A stretch of 64,000 bases of DNA from Flavobacteriaceae bacterium (GCA_029243245.1 JAQWSK010000008.1:1-64000), one strand, 5' to 3'; counted from the first letter of the stretch, positions 26,644 through 36,115 are shown. Made by a program: numbers and translations. The notes: generated from the letters alone by a model not told the origin.

Positions 26644-27218
26644 TCAATTTTAAATAAGTATTCTTTAATAACTCTAGGAAAATGTTCTTTTTCAAGAATT
26701 TGAACTCTACGGGCAATACTTTCAGGCGTATCTTCAATCAAAACATTTATTTCAGCTTGAAAAATTATATTTCCTTCATCATATTCTTTATTTACTATAT
26801 GTATCGATATTCCTGTTTTTTTTACTTTGCTATTTATGACAGCTTCATGAACATTAGATCCATACATTCCTTTTCCTCCAAAACTTGGAAGTAATGATGG
26901 ATGAATATTAATTATTTTATTAGGGTATTTATTAATCCACAATTCTGGAATTTTCCAAAGAAAGCCAGCTAATATTATTAAATCTGGATGATATAACTCA
27001 ATAATGTTAACAAATTTATTGTTAAAATATGATTTAGTAAAAACTAAAGTTTCAATATTGAATGGCTCAACTCTTTCAAAAACATACGCGTTTTTATTAT
27101 TACCCGCCACTAGAACAACCTCAATATTAGGTGTGTTTTTAAAGTATTTTATAATATTTTCAACGTTTGATCCATCGCCAGAGGCTAAAAGTATAAGTTT
27201 TTTTGTTATTGTTTTCAT
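26640..27218 (-). CDS. purN: Phosphoribosylglycinamide formyltransferase 1
   Basis: The 192-residue enzyme transfers a formyl group from 10-formyl-tetrahydrofolate to GAR in purine synthesis. The GAR-binding loop is near the N terminus (LASGDGSNVENII). The catalytic centre NIHPSLLPSFGGKGMYG holds the Asn, His and nearby residues of the GART family, and an Asp lies in VNKEYDEGNIIFQ. Length is normal for PurN. It heads the minus-strand group purN-rnhA-pfkB-purF. The 152 bp upstream, shared with divergent acpP, contain near-matches but no exact promoter box on the minus strand. Confidence 0.94.
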   Translation of the reverse strand: MKTITKKLILLASGDGSNVENIIKYFKNTPNIEVVLVAGNNKNAYVFERVEPFNIETLVFTKSYFNNKFVNIIELYHPDLIILAGFLWKIPELWINKYPNKIINIHPSLLPSFGGKGMYGSNVHEAVINSKVKKTGISIHIVNKEYDEGNIIFQAEINVLIEDTPESIARRVQILEKEHFPRVIKEYLFKIE

Positions 27219-27336
27219 AAAATGATATACTTTAAATTATTCTAATAAATAGATTAAAAATTTTCTTCACTTTTATCACAAAATAAACAAACATTATATT
27301 TTATTAACGAAAACTTAGTATTCAATTAAAGTTTTT

Positions 27337-27344
27337 TATTTTTG
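27337..27344 (+). promoter_or_regulatory. Probable -7 box of the acpP operon
   Basis: TATTTTTG, identical to the boxes before metG and sodA, ends 26 nt upstream of the acpP ATG. An upstream TTG box is not obvious. Confidence 0.5.
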
Positions 27345-27370
27345 CTACAACAAATTTAAAATAATAAATT

Positions 27371-27604
27371 ATGTCTGACATTTCTTCTAGAGTTAAAGCA
27401 ATAATAGTTGACAAATTAGGTGTTGATGAAAACGAGGTTGTTATTGAAGCAAACTTCACAAATGATTTAGGGGCTGACTCCCTTGACACGGTTGAACTCA
27501 TAATGGAGTTTGAAAAGGAATTTAATATTCAAATTCCTGATGATCAAGCCGAAAATATTGCAACAGTAGGTCAAGCAATTCAATTTATTGAACAGGCACA
27601 ATAA
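27371..27604 (+). CDS. acpP: Acyl carrier protein
   Basis: This 77-residue acidic protein carries growing acyl chains on a phosphopantetheine arm during fatty acid synthesis. The attachment site is the Ser in [15 protein letters not shown] (about residue 37), in the classical DSL motif. Four helices and the [16 protein letters not shown] segment are intact. fabF starts 10 bp downstream, the common acpP-fabF pairing. A TATTTTTG box upstream suggests that transcription of acpP-fabF-rnc-pyk begins here. Confidence 0.97.
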   Translation: MSDISSRVKAIIVDKLGVDENEVVIEANFTNDLGADSLDTVELIMEFEKEFNIQIPDDQAENIATVGQAIQFIEQAQ

Positions 27605-27614
27605 TTCTAGTGTA

Positions 27615-28868
27615 ATGAAACCAAGACGTGTAGTGATTACTGGAATGGGTGCACTTACTCCAATTGGTAATACGCTTTCTGATTACTGGAATGGCTTAAT
27701 AAATGGTAAGAGTGGAGCTGCTCCAATAACCTATTTTGACACTTCAAAATTTAAAACACAGTTTGCTTGTGAGTTAAAGGGCTTTAATCCTCTTGATCAT
27801 TTTGACAGGAAAGATCTTCGAAAATATGACAGGTTTACTCAATATGCTTTAGTAGCAACGGATGAGGCAGTAATTAATTCAGGAATAGATCTAGAAAAAG
27901 AAAATAAAGACCAAATTGGTGTTATTTGGGGGTCTGGAATAGGTGGACTTGAAACGTTTCAAAATGAAGTAATTGAATTTCAAAAAGGAGATGGCACTCC
28001 TAGGTTTAACCCATTCTTTATTCCAAAATTCATTCCAGATATTGCTTCAGGAATGATTTCAATTAAATATGGCTTTACTGGGCCTAATTTTGCAACAGTT
28101 TCAGCATGTGCTTCCTCATCTAACGCTATAATTGATGCTCTTAATTATATTCGATTAGGTTATGCAGATATTATGATAGCAGGAGGGTCAGAGGCTGGTG
28201 TAACAATTGCAGGAATTGGAGGGTTCAATGCCCTACATGCTCTTTCAAAAAGAAATGATGATCCTTCTAAAGCTTCACGTCCTTTTGACAGAGATAGAGA
28301 TGGTTTTGTTCTGGGTGAAGGAGCTGGATCATTAGTTCTTGAAGAATACGAACATGCAATAGCTCGAGGGGCAAATATTTATGCTGAATTATCTGGTGGT
28401 GGGCTTTCTGCTGATGCACATCATATAACTGCTCCCCATCCAGAAGGACGAGGAGCAATAAAAGTAATGAGAAATTGTCTCAAAGATTCAAATACTAATA
28501 CACAAGATGTTGATTTAATCAATGTTCATGGTACATCTACACCTCTAGGAGATATTGCTGAAGTAAAAGCCGTTAAAGATGTTTTTGGTGAACATGCTTA
28601 TGGTATTAATATTAATTCAACGAAATCCATGACAGGTCATCTTTTAGGAGCTGCAGGGGGTGTTGAAGCTATTGCTTGCATTATGTCAATAAAAGAAAAT
28701 ATTGTCCCTCCAACAATTAACCATGAGAATAATGATGAAAATATTGATTCAAAACTGAATTTCACTTTTGGAAAAGCTCAAAAACGTGAAGTAAATGTTG
28801 CTATGTCAAATACATTTGGTTTTGGTGGCCATAATGCCTGCATTTTGTTTAAGAAATTCAACTTATAA
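27615..28868 (+). CDS. fabF: Beta-ketoacyl-ACP synthase II
   Basis: This 417-residue condensing enzyme extends acyl-ACP with malonyl-ACP. The catalytic triad is clear: Cys in TVSACASSSNAI, His in NVHGTSTPLGD, and His in STKSMTGHLLGAAG. The start is placed at ATG 27615 (MKPRRVVITGMGAL), the usual family N terminus. A TTG nine codons upstream would overlap acpP and adds only unrelated residues. It is cotranscribed with acpP upstream and rnc downstream (3-bp gap). Confidence 0.97.
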   Translation: MKPRRVVITGMGALTPIGNTLSDYWNGLINGKSGAAPITYFDTSKFKTQFACELKGFNPLDHFDRKDLRKYDRFTQYALVATDEAVINSGIDLEKENKDQIGVIWGSGIGGLETFQNEVIEFQKGDGTPRFNPFFIPKFIPDIASGMISIKYGFTGPNFATVSACASSSNAIIDALNYIRLGYADIMIAGGSEAGVTIAGIGGFNALHALSKRNDDPSKASRPFDRDRDGFVLGEGAGSLVLEEYEHAIARGANIYAELSGGGLSADAHHITAPHPEGRGAIKVMRNCLKDSNTNTQDVDLINVHGTSTPLGDIAEVKAVKDVFGEHAYGININSTKSMTGHLLGAAGGVEAIACIMSIKENIVPPTINHENNDENIDSKLNFTFGKAQKREVNVAMSNTFGFGGHNACILFKKFNL

Positions 28869-28871
28869 TAA

Positions 28872-29609
28872 GTGATCAATCTGGGTCAAATTTTCAATAA
28901 AAACAAAGATCCTAATCATATTTTTGCTTCCCGTCTAAAAGATATAATAGGGTTTACGCCAAAAAATGTTTTAATTTTTAAAAAAGCTTTTACACACAAA
29001 TCGAAAAATATTCGAGATAAAGATGGATCATTAATTAATTACGAAAGACTTGAATTTCTTGGAGATTCTATTTTAGGAGGTATTGTCTCTGCACATTTAT
29101 TCTTCAATTATCCAAATTTTCATGAGGGCGATTTAACAAAACTTCGTTCTAAAATTGTAAGCCGGGAGAGTTTAAATAAAATAGGCTACTCCCTTAAATT
29201 ATATGAATTAATTGACAGTAGCTATAGAATTGAAAGACCCAATGACAATATTCATGGGAATCTTTTAGAGTCTCTAATTGGTGCAATATATGTAGATAAG
29301 GGATTTGAAATATGTAAAAAGTTTATTTTAAATAAAATAATTAACTATTTTATAAATTTGGAGACCATAAACTCATCCATAATTAGCTATAAAGGAACTT
29401 TAATTGAATGGGCACAAAAAAACAAATGTAAAATTCTTTTTAAAACATCAAAGGACAATGGTCTAAATCCTAAAATTAATTTTTCTTCTATTCTTTTTTT
29501 AGACAACAAGCAGGTAGCTAAAGCTGGTGAGGTCTCAAAGAAAAAGGCAGAAGAAAAGGTTGCAAAAAGAGCATATAATGCTTTAAAGTTTAAATTTAAT
29601 AATGAGTAA
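28872..29609 (+). CDS. rnc: Ribonuclease III
   Basis: The 245-residue endonuclease cuts double-stranded RNA such as rRNA precursors. The catalytic domain has the signature NYERLEFLGDSILGG (Glu and Asp ligands). The second motif reads HGNLLESLIGAIYVD: the Glu is kept, but the position usually occupied by a metal-binding Asp (D114 in E. coli) is Asn. The C-terminal double-stranded RNA-binding domain covers about 170-240 (FSSILFLDNKQVAKAGEVSKKKAEEKVAK). The start is GTG at 28872, 3 bp after fabF. The 3' end overlaps the next gene by 8 bp. Confidence 0.94.
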   Translation: MINLGQIFNKNKDPNHIFASRLKDIIGFTPKNVLIFKKAFTHKSKNIRDKDGSLINYERLEFLGDSILGGIVSAHLFFNYPNFHEGDLTKLRSKIVSRESLNKIGYSLKLYELIDSSYRIERPNDNIHGNLLESLIGAIYVDKGFEICKKFILNKIINYFINLETINSSIISYKGTLIEWAQKNKCKILFKTSKDNGLNPKINFSSILFLDNKQVAKAGEVSKKKAEEKVAKRAYNALKFKFNNE

Positions 29610-30060
29610 AAAATACTTTCTTTTAGATAAAATAGTTGAGCAGTTTGATTTAATTTCAATACATACTAGTTTAGATGATTTCTCGCTAGCGTACGTTTTA
29701 AACAAAAATTTAGGAGCTAGTTTTAAAAGAGTTAAAGAAAATTTGAATTGCAACAACTCAACCTTTGAAATTTTTCTTTGGGAAAATATTAAAGATGGGG
29801 TTAATTGTAGTTTAATTTCAAATAAAAATATAATTGAGTCAGAAATTAAAATTGAATCCCATTCATTATTTAATCTTTCAGAAACAAAAAAAGTATCTTT
29901 GATTAATTCTTTATCTGATGTTGATTATTTTATAAAGATTAAACAAGGAGTAGATTTAAATCATCTAATGAAAGTTTTAAATAAATTACCTCAGGTAATT
30001 TTGACTTATATTGTGGAAACCGAAGAATTGAAATCAAAATTCAACTTAATATTTGATTAA
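29602..30060 (+). CDS. IPExxxVDY-like family protein, unknown function
   Basis: The 152-residue protein has no known activity. It occupies the place between rnc and pyk where Bacteroidota genomes often carry the small IPExxxVDY family, and the segment SLSDVDYFIKIKQG (about 109-122) resembles that family's VDY motif, although the IPE part is not clear. It is predicted soluble, with alternating strands and helices. Its ATG overlaps rnc by 8 bp and its stop overlaps the pyk start by 1 bp (TAATG), so the three are coupled in one mRNA. Confidence 0.6.
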   Translation: MSKKYFLLDKIVEQFDLISIHTSLDDFSLAYVLNKNLGASFKRVKENLNCNNSTFEIFLWENIKDGVNCSLISNKNIIESEIKIESHSLFNLSETKKVSLINSLSDVDYFIKIKQGVDLNHLMKVLNKLPQVILTYIVETEELKSKFNLIFD

Positions 30061-31487
30061 TGTTAAATTCAAAAAAAACTAAAATAATTGCAACACTTGG
30101 TCCTGCATCAAATTCAGTTGATATAATGAGAAAAATGATATTAGAAGGCGTTGACGTGTTTAGGATTAATTTTTCTCATGCAGATTATAACGATGTCTCT
30201 GAGAGAATATCCAAGATTAGGAAACTGAGTGAGAAATTCAAAACCCCCATTACAATTCTAGCAGATCTTCAAGGGCCAAAACTTAGAATAGGTGTAATTG
30301 AAGAAAATTCAAAAGTAAAAGAAGGAGGTCTAATTACTTTCTCTAGTTCCAAGCCTTTTATTGGAAACTCTAAAGAAGCTTATATGTCCTATAGTAAGTT
30401 TGCCTCCGATGTTAGTGTTGGAGAAACTATTTTATTAGATGATGGAAAATTGATTCTTGAAATAGTAAGCACAAATAACCATGATAAAGTAACTGCTAAA
30501 GTAATTCAAGGAGGTACATTAAGCTCTAATAAAGGTGTTAATCTTCCAAATACTAAAATTTCCCTTCCTGCTCTTACAAAAAAAGATATTGAAGATGCCA
30601 TTTTTGCCATAAAGCAAAATGTAGATTGGATAGCTCTTTCCTTTGTAAGAAAAAAAGATGACTTAATTGAGCTTAAAAAATTAATAAATAAGCATTCTGA
30701 TCACAAAATTCCTATTATTTCTAAAATTGAAAAGCCAGAGGCAATAAAAAATATTTCTCAAATAATCAATAATAGTGATGGGTTAATGGTTGCAAGAGGT
30801 GATTTAGGAATTGAAATTCCCGCCGCTGAAGTACCTTTAATTCAAAAACAACTAGTATTAAAAGCTAAAAAAGCAAGGATTCCAATTATAATTGCCACTC
30901 AAATGATGGAAACTATGATAAATAGCAGAACAGCTACTAGGGCAGAAGTTAATGATGTAGCTAACTCCGTAATGGATGGAGCAGATGCTGTAATGCTTTC
31001 AGCTGAAACTTCAATAGGAAAGTATCCAGTTGAAGTAATTAAATCAATGTCTTCAATTCTTAAGAGTGTTGAAGGGTCAAATCTTATTAAAGTTCCAAAC
31101 CTTCCACCAAATATTAAAACAATAAGATATATAACTAAGTCTATTTGCTACCATGCGTCAATTATGGCTAATGAAATAGAAGCTAAAGCAATTTGCACTC
31201 TAACAAATAGTGGATATACAGCATTTCAGATTTCTGCATGGAGACCTATGTCTCATATTTTAGTTTTCACTTCCAACAAAAATATTTTAAGTCAATTAAA
31301 TTTACTTTGGGGAGTAAAATCTTTTTATTATGATGCATATGAAAGCACCGATACAACAGTTGAACAAATCAATAATATTGCTAAAGAGTTCAAATATGTT
31401 TCCAAAGGTGATTTGATTATAAATTTGACTGCTATGCCTGCAAAAGATAGGGGAATGGTTAATACACTTAGAGTTTCTGAAATATAA
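30060..31487 (+). CDS. pyk: Pyruvate kinase
   Basis: This 475-residue glycolytic enzyme makes pyruvate and ATP from phosphoenolpyruvate and ADP. The barrel begins KTKIIATLGPASNSV. The active-site segment IISKIEKPEAIKNI contains the catalytic Lys, and MVARGDLGIEIP and ATQMMETMINSRTATRAE line the metal and nucleotide sites. The C-terminal allosteric domain is complete. Length is typical. It follows the IPExxxVDY-like gene with a 1-bp overlap and is followed 15 bp later by a CYTH-domain gene, so it is part of the acpP operon by spacing. Confidence 0.97.
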   Translation: MLNSKKTKIIATLGPASNSVDIMRKMILEGVDVFRINFSHADYNDVSERISKIRKLSEKFKTPITILADLQGPKLRIGVIEENSKVKEGGLITFSSSKPFIGNSKEAYMSYSKFASDVSVGETILLDDGKLILEIVSTNNHDKVTAKVIQGGTLSSNKGVNLPNTKISLPALTKKDIEDAIFAIKQNVDWIALSFVRKKDDLIELKKLINKHSDHKIPIISKIEKPEAIKNISQIINNSDGLMVARGDLGIEIPAAEVPLIQKQLVLKAKKARIPIIIATQMMETMINSRTATRAEVNDVANSVMDGADAVMLSAETSIGKYPVEVIKSMSSILKSVEGSNLIKVPNLPPNIKTIRYITKSICYHASIMANEIEAKAICTLTNSGYTAFQISAWRPMSHILVFTSNKNILSQLNLLWGVKSFYYDAYESTDTTVEQINNIAKEFKYVSKGDLIINLTAMPAKDRGMVNTLRVSEI

Positions 31488-31502
31488 CTTATTTAATAAA
31501 TC

Positions 31503-31952
31503 ATGCCAATTGAGATTGAGCGAAAATTTTTAGTTAAAAATCTTAATTTTATTAGAGACAGCTCCAATAAAAAATCCATTGAGCAAGGTTATTTATCAAA
31601 AGATCCTAATAGAACTGTTAGAGTAAGGATTGAAGATGAAAAAGCATTTATAACAATTAAGGGTAAAAGTTTTAATAATGGAACTAGTCGAATAGAAGTT
31701 GAAAATAAAATATCTTTAAAAGATGCTAGAGAATTAATGAGTCTCTGCCTTTCAAGTCCAATTAAAAAAATTCGATACTTAATAAGTATAAATAATTTTA
31801 TTTTTGAAGTTGATGTGTTTCAAAATAATAATAATAAAGGGTTAATAATTGCTGAGATTGAACTTGATTCAGAAAATTCAAAATTCCCTAAACCAGACTG
31901 GTTAGGTGAAGAAGTTACTGGTCAAATAAAATTTTACAACTCTCAATTATAA
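31503..31952 (+). CDS. CYTH-domain phosphatase-like protein
   Basis: The 149-residue protein is a single CYTH domain. The defining ExExK motif is at the start (IEIERKFLV), and Arg/Lys-rich strands (RTVRVRIEDEKAFITIKGK) line the tunnel that binds triphosphate groups. Bacterial members of this size act on inorganic triphosphate or related compounds with Mg2+ or Mn2+; the exact substrate is not evident. It is the last gene of the acpP-to-pyk block. The convergent asparaginase gene ends 4 bp away. Confidence 0.87.
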   Translation: MPIEIERKFLVKNLNFIRDSSNKKSIEQGYLSKDPNRTVRVRIEDEKAFITIKGKSFNNGTSRIEVENKISLKDARELMSLCLSSPIKKIRYLISINNFIFEVDVFQNNNNKGLIIAEIELDSENSKFPKPDWLGEEVTGQIKFYNSQL

Positions 31953-31956
31953 AATT

Positions 31957-32973
31957 TTATTTATCGGCATATATTTTCACTATTTTATTCCCTTGTGAAT
32001 CCATATGGGCTCTATACATGCCTGAAGTATTCATTTCCATGGCAACATTTCCTTTATTATCAAGAGCAATTACACCTCCATTCCCTCCTAATTTTGCAAC
32101 TTTCTCATGAATTACAATTCGAGCAGCTTCTTTAATAGACAAATCTTTATATTCCATTAATGCAGAAATATCATAAGCTACAACAGAACGAATAAAAAAC
32201 TCTCCCCAACCTGTAGCTGATACTCCACAAGTTTTATTGTTTGCATATGTTCCTGCTCCAATAATCGGAGCATCTCCAATACGATTCCATTTTTTATTTG
32301 TCATTCCACCAGTTGATGTGCCTGAAGATATATTCCCATGCATGTCGAGAGCAACAGATCCTACTGTACCATATTTTTGATTATTTAGAAATTCATTATC
32401 TGTAATAAATGCTGAAACTTCATTTTCTTTGACTTTGTTTAATGATCTTAATCTACGTTCAGTTATAAAATAACTATTTGTTTTTAATTCTAATTCTTGA
32501 CTTCGGGCAAAATCATCGGCTCCCTTCCCTGATATCATAACATGTGGTGAATTTTCCATAACTGCTATTGCCGCAGAAATAGGATTTTTTATTTTTGATG
32601 CTCCAGATATTGCACCAGCATCAAGAGTTAATCCACTCATGAATGATGCGTCCAGCTCAACATTTCCATCCGAATTTAAAACAGCTCCTTTCCCTGCATT
32701 AAAAAGTGGAGAATTCTCCATTACATTAATTGTTTTTTCAACAGCTTCTTGACTTGATCCACCTTTTTCTAAAATTTTATATCCAACTTCAATAGCTTCT
32801 TCGAGCTTGTTGATATATTTTGTTTCTAATTCCTTGGTCATATTTTTTTTTAAAATAGTACCAGCTCCACCATGAATAACTATAGAAAATAGAGAGGCCT
32901 TCTTCTCTATTTCTTTTTTAGGTGATTGACAAGAAAAAGTTACTAATAAAGTAATTGATAGTATATATCGCAT
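31957..32973 (-). CDS. Isoaspartyl peptidase / L-asparaginase lipoprotein
   Basis: The 338-residue protein is an N-terminal-nucleophile hydrolase of the plant-type asparaginase family. A short lipoprotein signal (MRYILSITLLVTFSCQ, Cys15) places it in the periplasm on a lipid anchor. The fold starts IVIHGGAGTI. The autocleavage site is the Thr in KYGTVGSVALD, which becomes the nucleophile of the beta subunit, and GTSTGGMTNKKWNRIGD forms the substrate pocket. It would cleave isoaspartyl dipeptides or asparagine outside the cytoplasm. The gene is monocistronic, with a TATGTTTG box at 33005-33012. Confidence 0.93.
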   Translation of the reverse strand: MRYILSITLLVTFSCQSPKKEIEKKASLFSIVIHGGAGTILKKNMTKELETKYINKLEEAIEVGYKILEKGGSSQEAVEKTINVMENSPLFNAGKGAVLNSDGNVELDASFMSGLTLDAGAISGASKIKNPISAAIAVMENSPHVMISGKGADDFARSQELELKTNSYFITERRLRSLNKVKENEVSAFITDNEFLNNQKYGTVGSVALDMHGNISSGTSTGGMTNKKWNRIGDAPIIGAGTYANNKTCGVSATGWGEFFIRSVVAYDISALMEYKDLSIKEAARIVIHEKVAKLGGNGGVIALDNKGNVAMEMNTSGMYRAHMDSQGNKIVKIYADK

Positions 32974-33004
32974 ATGAGCTTTTTATTTAATACTATTGAT
33001 TTCT

Positions 33005-33012
33005 CAAACATA
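33005..33012 (-). promoter_or_regulatory. Probable -7 box of the isoaspartyl peptidase gene
   Basis: The minus strand reads TATGTTTG, matching TAnnTTTG, 31 nt upstream of the ATG at 32973. No TTG box is visible at -33. On the plus strand TACCTTTA (33052-33059), one mismatch from the consensus, might serve the divergent aldehyde dehydrogenase. Confidence 0.45.
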
Positions 33013-33084
33013 ATAAATTTTCTTTTAATGTGAACTTTTTTTAAATAGTACTACCTTTAAAAATTATTAAAACAATCATTTATA

Positions 33085-34623
33085 ATGAACAAACAAACTG
33101 TAAAACTTTTAACTTCTTTAGGTATTGAAAACAAACAATTAGGTTGCAGTACAGGAAGCAAATGGATGGGGTCTGGAGAAATACTTTATACTAACTCTCC
33201 TGTTGATGGATCATCACTTGTTAGAGTAACAACTGCTAGCGTTGAAGACTTTGAAAAAATAATTGAAAGTGCAGAAAAAGCATTTCAAATTTTTAAAAAA
33301 ATTCCAGCTCCAAAACGCGGTGATTTAGTTAGACAATTTGGAGATGCTTTAAGAAATCAGAAAGAAAATTTAGCAAAGTTAGTTTCATACGAAATGGGAA
33401 AATCGTACCAAGAAGGTTTAGGTGAGGTTCAAGAAATGATTGATATCTGTGACTTTGCCGTTGGTTTATCAAGGCAATTAAATGGACTTACTATGCACTC
33501 TGAAAGACCCTTGCATAGAATGTATGAGCAATACCATCCTATTGGAATAGTTGGTATCATTTCAGCTTTTAATTTTCCTGTTGCAGTGTGGAGCTGGAAC
33601 GTTGCTCTAGCATGGATATGTGGAGATGTCTGTCTTTGGAAACCTAGTGAAAAAACACCTCTTTGCAGTATTGCCTGTCAAAAAATTATTGAAAAAGTAT
33701 TAAAAGACAATAATATGCCTGAAGGAATTTCATGCATAGTTAATGGTGGTGCTGAAGTTGGCAGGTGGCTGTCAGAAGATAAAAGAATTCCTCTTATTTC
33801 TGCAACGGGATCAACAAATATGGGCAAAAAAGTATCTGAAACAGTAGGTAAACGCTTAGGTAAAACACTCTTAGAGTTAGGTGGTAATAATGCTATTATA
33901 ATAACACCTAATGCAGATATTAAAATGACTATTATTGGAAGTGTTTTTGGAGCTGTTGGTACTTGTGGACAAAGATGTACTTCTACTCGTCGTTTAATTG
34001 TTCACGAAGAAATCTATTCCAAAGTGCTAGAAGCTCTTAAGCAAGCATATAATCAGCTTAGAATTGGAAATCCATTGGACACAAATAATCATATTGGCCC
34101 CCTTATTGATAAACAATCTGTAAGTCAATACCTTGATGCTATTGAGATGGCAGATAAACAAGGTGCAAAATGGTTAGTTAAAGGAAAGGCTTTGTCTGGA
34201 AAAGGATATGAAAGTGGTTGCTACGTTTCTCCGTCTATAGCCCAAATAAATGCTGATGCTGATATAGTTCAAACTGAAACATTTGCACCACTTCTTTATG
34301 TCATAAAATATTCAGGTGATGTTCAAAATGCAATAAATATTCAAAACAACGTTAGTCAAGGTTTGTCTTCTGCTATCATGACTCAAAACCTTCAAGAAGC
34401 GGAAACTTTTCTATCTCATTGGGGAAGTGATTGTGGAATAGCAAATGTAAATATCGGTACGTCAGGAGCTGAAATTGGAGGTGCTTTTGGAGGTGAAAAG
34501 GATACAGGAGGAGGTCGGGAAAGTGGTTCGGATGCATGGAAAGTTTATATGAGAAGACAAACAAACACAATAAATTATTCATCAGAACTTCCTTTAGCTC
34601 AAGGAATTAAATTTGACATATAA
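33085..34623 (+). CDS. ALDH7-type aldehyde dehydrogenase (aminoadipate-semialdehyde-like)
   Basis: The 512-residue NAD(P)-dependent enzyme oxidises an aldehyde to an acid. The catalytic Cys lies in GAVGTCGQRCTSTRRLIVHE and the general-base Glu in LLELGGNNAII. The cofactor region is ISAFNFPVAVWSWN with ATGSTNMGKKV. This pattern, especially TCGQRCTSTRR, is that of the ALDH7/antiquitin branch, which acts on alpha-aminoadipate semialdehyde in lysine breakdown. No lysine catabolism genes are adjacent, so the natural substrate is inferred. It leads a short run with the membrane protein (15 bp gap) and gpsA. Confidence 0.88.
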   Translation: MNKQTVKLLTSLGIENKQLGCSTGSKWMGSGEILYTNSPVDGSSLVRVTTASVEDFEKIIESAEKAFQIFKKIPAPKRGDLVRQFGDALRNQKENLAKLVSYEMGKSYQEGLGEVQEMIDICDFAVGLSRQLNGLTMHSERPLHRMYEQYHPIGIVGIISAFNFPVAVWSWNVALAWICGDVCLWKPSEKTPLCSIACQKIIEKVLKDNNMPEGISCIVNGGAEVGRWLSEDKRIPLISATGSTNMGKKVSETVGKRLGKTLLELGGNNAIIITPNADIKMTIIGSVFGAVGTCGQRCTSTRRLIVHEEIYSKVLEALKQAYNQLRIGNPLDTNNHIGPLIDKQSVSQYLDAIEMADKQGAKWLVKGKALSGKGYESGCYVSPSIAQINADADIVQTETFAPLLYVIKYSGDVQNAINIQNNVSQGLSSAIMTQNLQEAETFLSHWGSDCGIANVNIGTSGAEIGGAFGGEKDTGGGRESGSDAWKVYMRRQTNTINYSSELPLAQGIKFDI

Positions 34624-34638
34624 TCTAGTCAATTAAAA

Positions 34639-35055
34639 ATGTATTCAATAATTGAAAACATATTTTCTTTATCTAGAAATTTTGTGTTAATCATTTTAAT
34701 TTTCATATGTATTAATTCTTTGATAGGTTATTTATCAAAAAAAAAATTTAGTGCGCTAAATTTAAGATATAACACCTTTGGATTAGTAATTTCAGTAATT
34801 CAATTAATTATTGGGATCATGTTTTATTGCACTATTAATTGGTTAAATGAATACTGTCATGATAATTTGAATTTTATAAAAAAAAGTGACTATAAATTAT
34901 TGACAATATCGGATCTCCTAATTAATTTGACTTCCGTTTTCTTAATTTTTATGGGCTGGTCTATTCATATCAGGCAATTTAATAGTAGAAAAAAGTTTAT
35001 CAGAATATTGATTTTTTATGGTCTAGGATTTATACTTTTAATTAGAACTGTTTAA
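34639..35055 (+). CDS. Small four-helix membrane protein, cytochrome b-like family
   Basis: The 138-residue inner-membrane protein has four predicted helices (about 13-30, 48-66, 91-109, 121-136). The pattern IFICINSLIGYLSKKKF...NTFGLVISVIQLIIGIMFY resembles a Bacteroidota family sometimes labelled cytochrome b-like. A few His residues are present (CHDN, SIHIR), but haem binding is not shown. Its function is unknown. It lies 15 bp after the aldehyde dehydrogenase and 25 bp before the gpsA ATG chosen here, so it is likely cotranscribed. Confidence 0.65.
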   Translation: MYSIIENIFSLSRNFVLIILIFICINSLIGYLSKKKFSALNLRYNTFGLVISVIQLIIGIMFYCTINWLNEYCHDNLNFIKKSDYKLLTISDLLINLTSVFLIFMGWSIHIRQFNSRKKFIRILIFYGLGFILLIRTV

Positions 35056-35080
35056 ACAAATCAAATTGAGTAAAAGAATT

Positions 35081-36115
35081 ATGATTAAAAATTCTGAAAA
35101 TAAATTCAAAATATTACGTCTTCAAAAAAAATGGAAAGTTGCAGTTTTAGGAAGTGGTAGTTGGGCTACTGCGCTTGTAAAAATTTTAACAGAAAACAAA
35201 AGAAACGTTGGTTGGTATATTAGAAATGATGATGATGCCTTGAAAATAATGAAAGGTGGTGTTAACCCAAAGTATCTTAATTCTTTGAAACTCAAGACAA
35301 AAAGACTAAATATCAATTGTGAAATTAACAAAATAGTTAAAGAAGCTGATGTTATTTTGGTTGCTATTCCTTCAATATATGCTTTTAAAGAACTTAATAA
35401 GATAAACATAGATGTTAGTAAAAAAATATTTGTTTCTGCTGTAAAAGGTGTTCTTCCAGAAAAAATGCAAATTTTAGGAGATTTTTTTCATCATCATTTT
35501 CAAATCTCATATGATCAAATAGGAGTAATAGCTGGTCCTTGTCATGCTGAGGAGATAGCAATGGAAAAACTTTCATATTTAACCTTTTCATGTCCAAACA
35601 CTACTAATGCAAAAGTAATATCTAAATGGTTGCAGTGTAAATATGTAAGAGTATCGATTTCAACTGATATTACTGGAACTGAGTATGCGGCAATGTTAAA
35701 AAACTGTTACGCTATAGCAGCTGGAATTGCTCAAGGTCTTGGCTATGGAGATAATTTTATGAGTGTTTTAATGAGTAATTCTATAAGAGAAATGAAAAGA
35801 TTCATTAAAAATATTTATAAAATGAAACGAAATATAAATAATTCAGCATATCTAGGAGATTTATTAGTTACAGGATATTCTTCATTTAGTCGAAATCGAA
35901 AACTGGGAGTTATGCTTGGTAAAGGATATAACATTCAAGACTCTTTATTAGAAATGAATATGATTGCAGAAGGATACTACGGATCTATATCTGCATTTCA
36001 GATAAGTCAAAAACATAAATCTAGTACTCCAATTTTAGATACAGTTTATTCAATTATGTATAATAAAGCTAATGCAAAAAAAGCTTTTAAAAAATTGGAG
36101 TCAAAATTAGATTAA
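35081..36115 (+). CDS. gpsA: Glycerol-3-phosphate dehydrogenase [NAD(P)+]
   Basis: The enzyme, 344 residues from the ATG at 35081, reduces dihydroxyacetone phosphate to sn-glycerol 3-phosphate for phospholipid synthesis. The dinucleotide fold is VAVLGSGSWATALVKIL, with IFVSAVKGV and VIAGPCHAEEIA following. The catalytic Lys lies in EYAAMLKNCYAIAAGIAQG, and the substrate site around SRNRKLGVMLGKG is intact. A TTG at 35066 would add five residues, and ATG is preferred. The 3' end overlaps that of convergent pheS by 4 bp. Confidence 0.95.
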   Translation: MIKNSENKFKILRLQKKWKVAVLGSGSWATALVKILTENKRNVGWYIRNDDDALKIMKGGVNPKYLNSLKLKTKRLNINCEINKIVKEADVILVAIPSIYAFKELNKINIDVSKKIFVSAVKGVLPEKMQILGDFFHHHFQISYDQIGVIAGPCHAEEIAMEKLSYLTFSCPNTTNAKVISKWLQCKYVRVSISTDITGTEYAAMLKNCYAIAAGIAQGLGYGDNFMSVLMSNSIREMKRFIKNIYKMKRNINNSAYLGDLLVTGYSSFSRNRKLGVMLGKGYNIQDSLLEMNMIAEGYYGSISAFQISQKHKSSTPILDTVYSIMYNKANAKKAFKKLESKLD

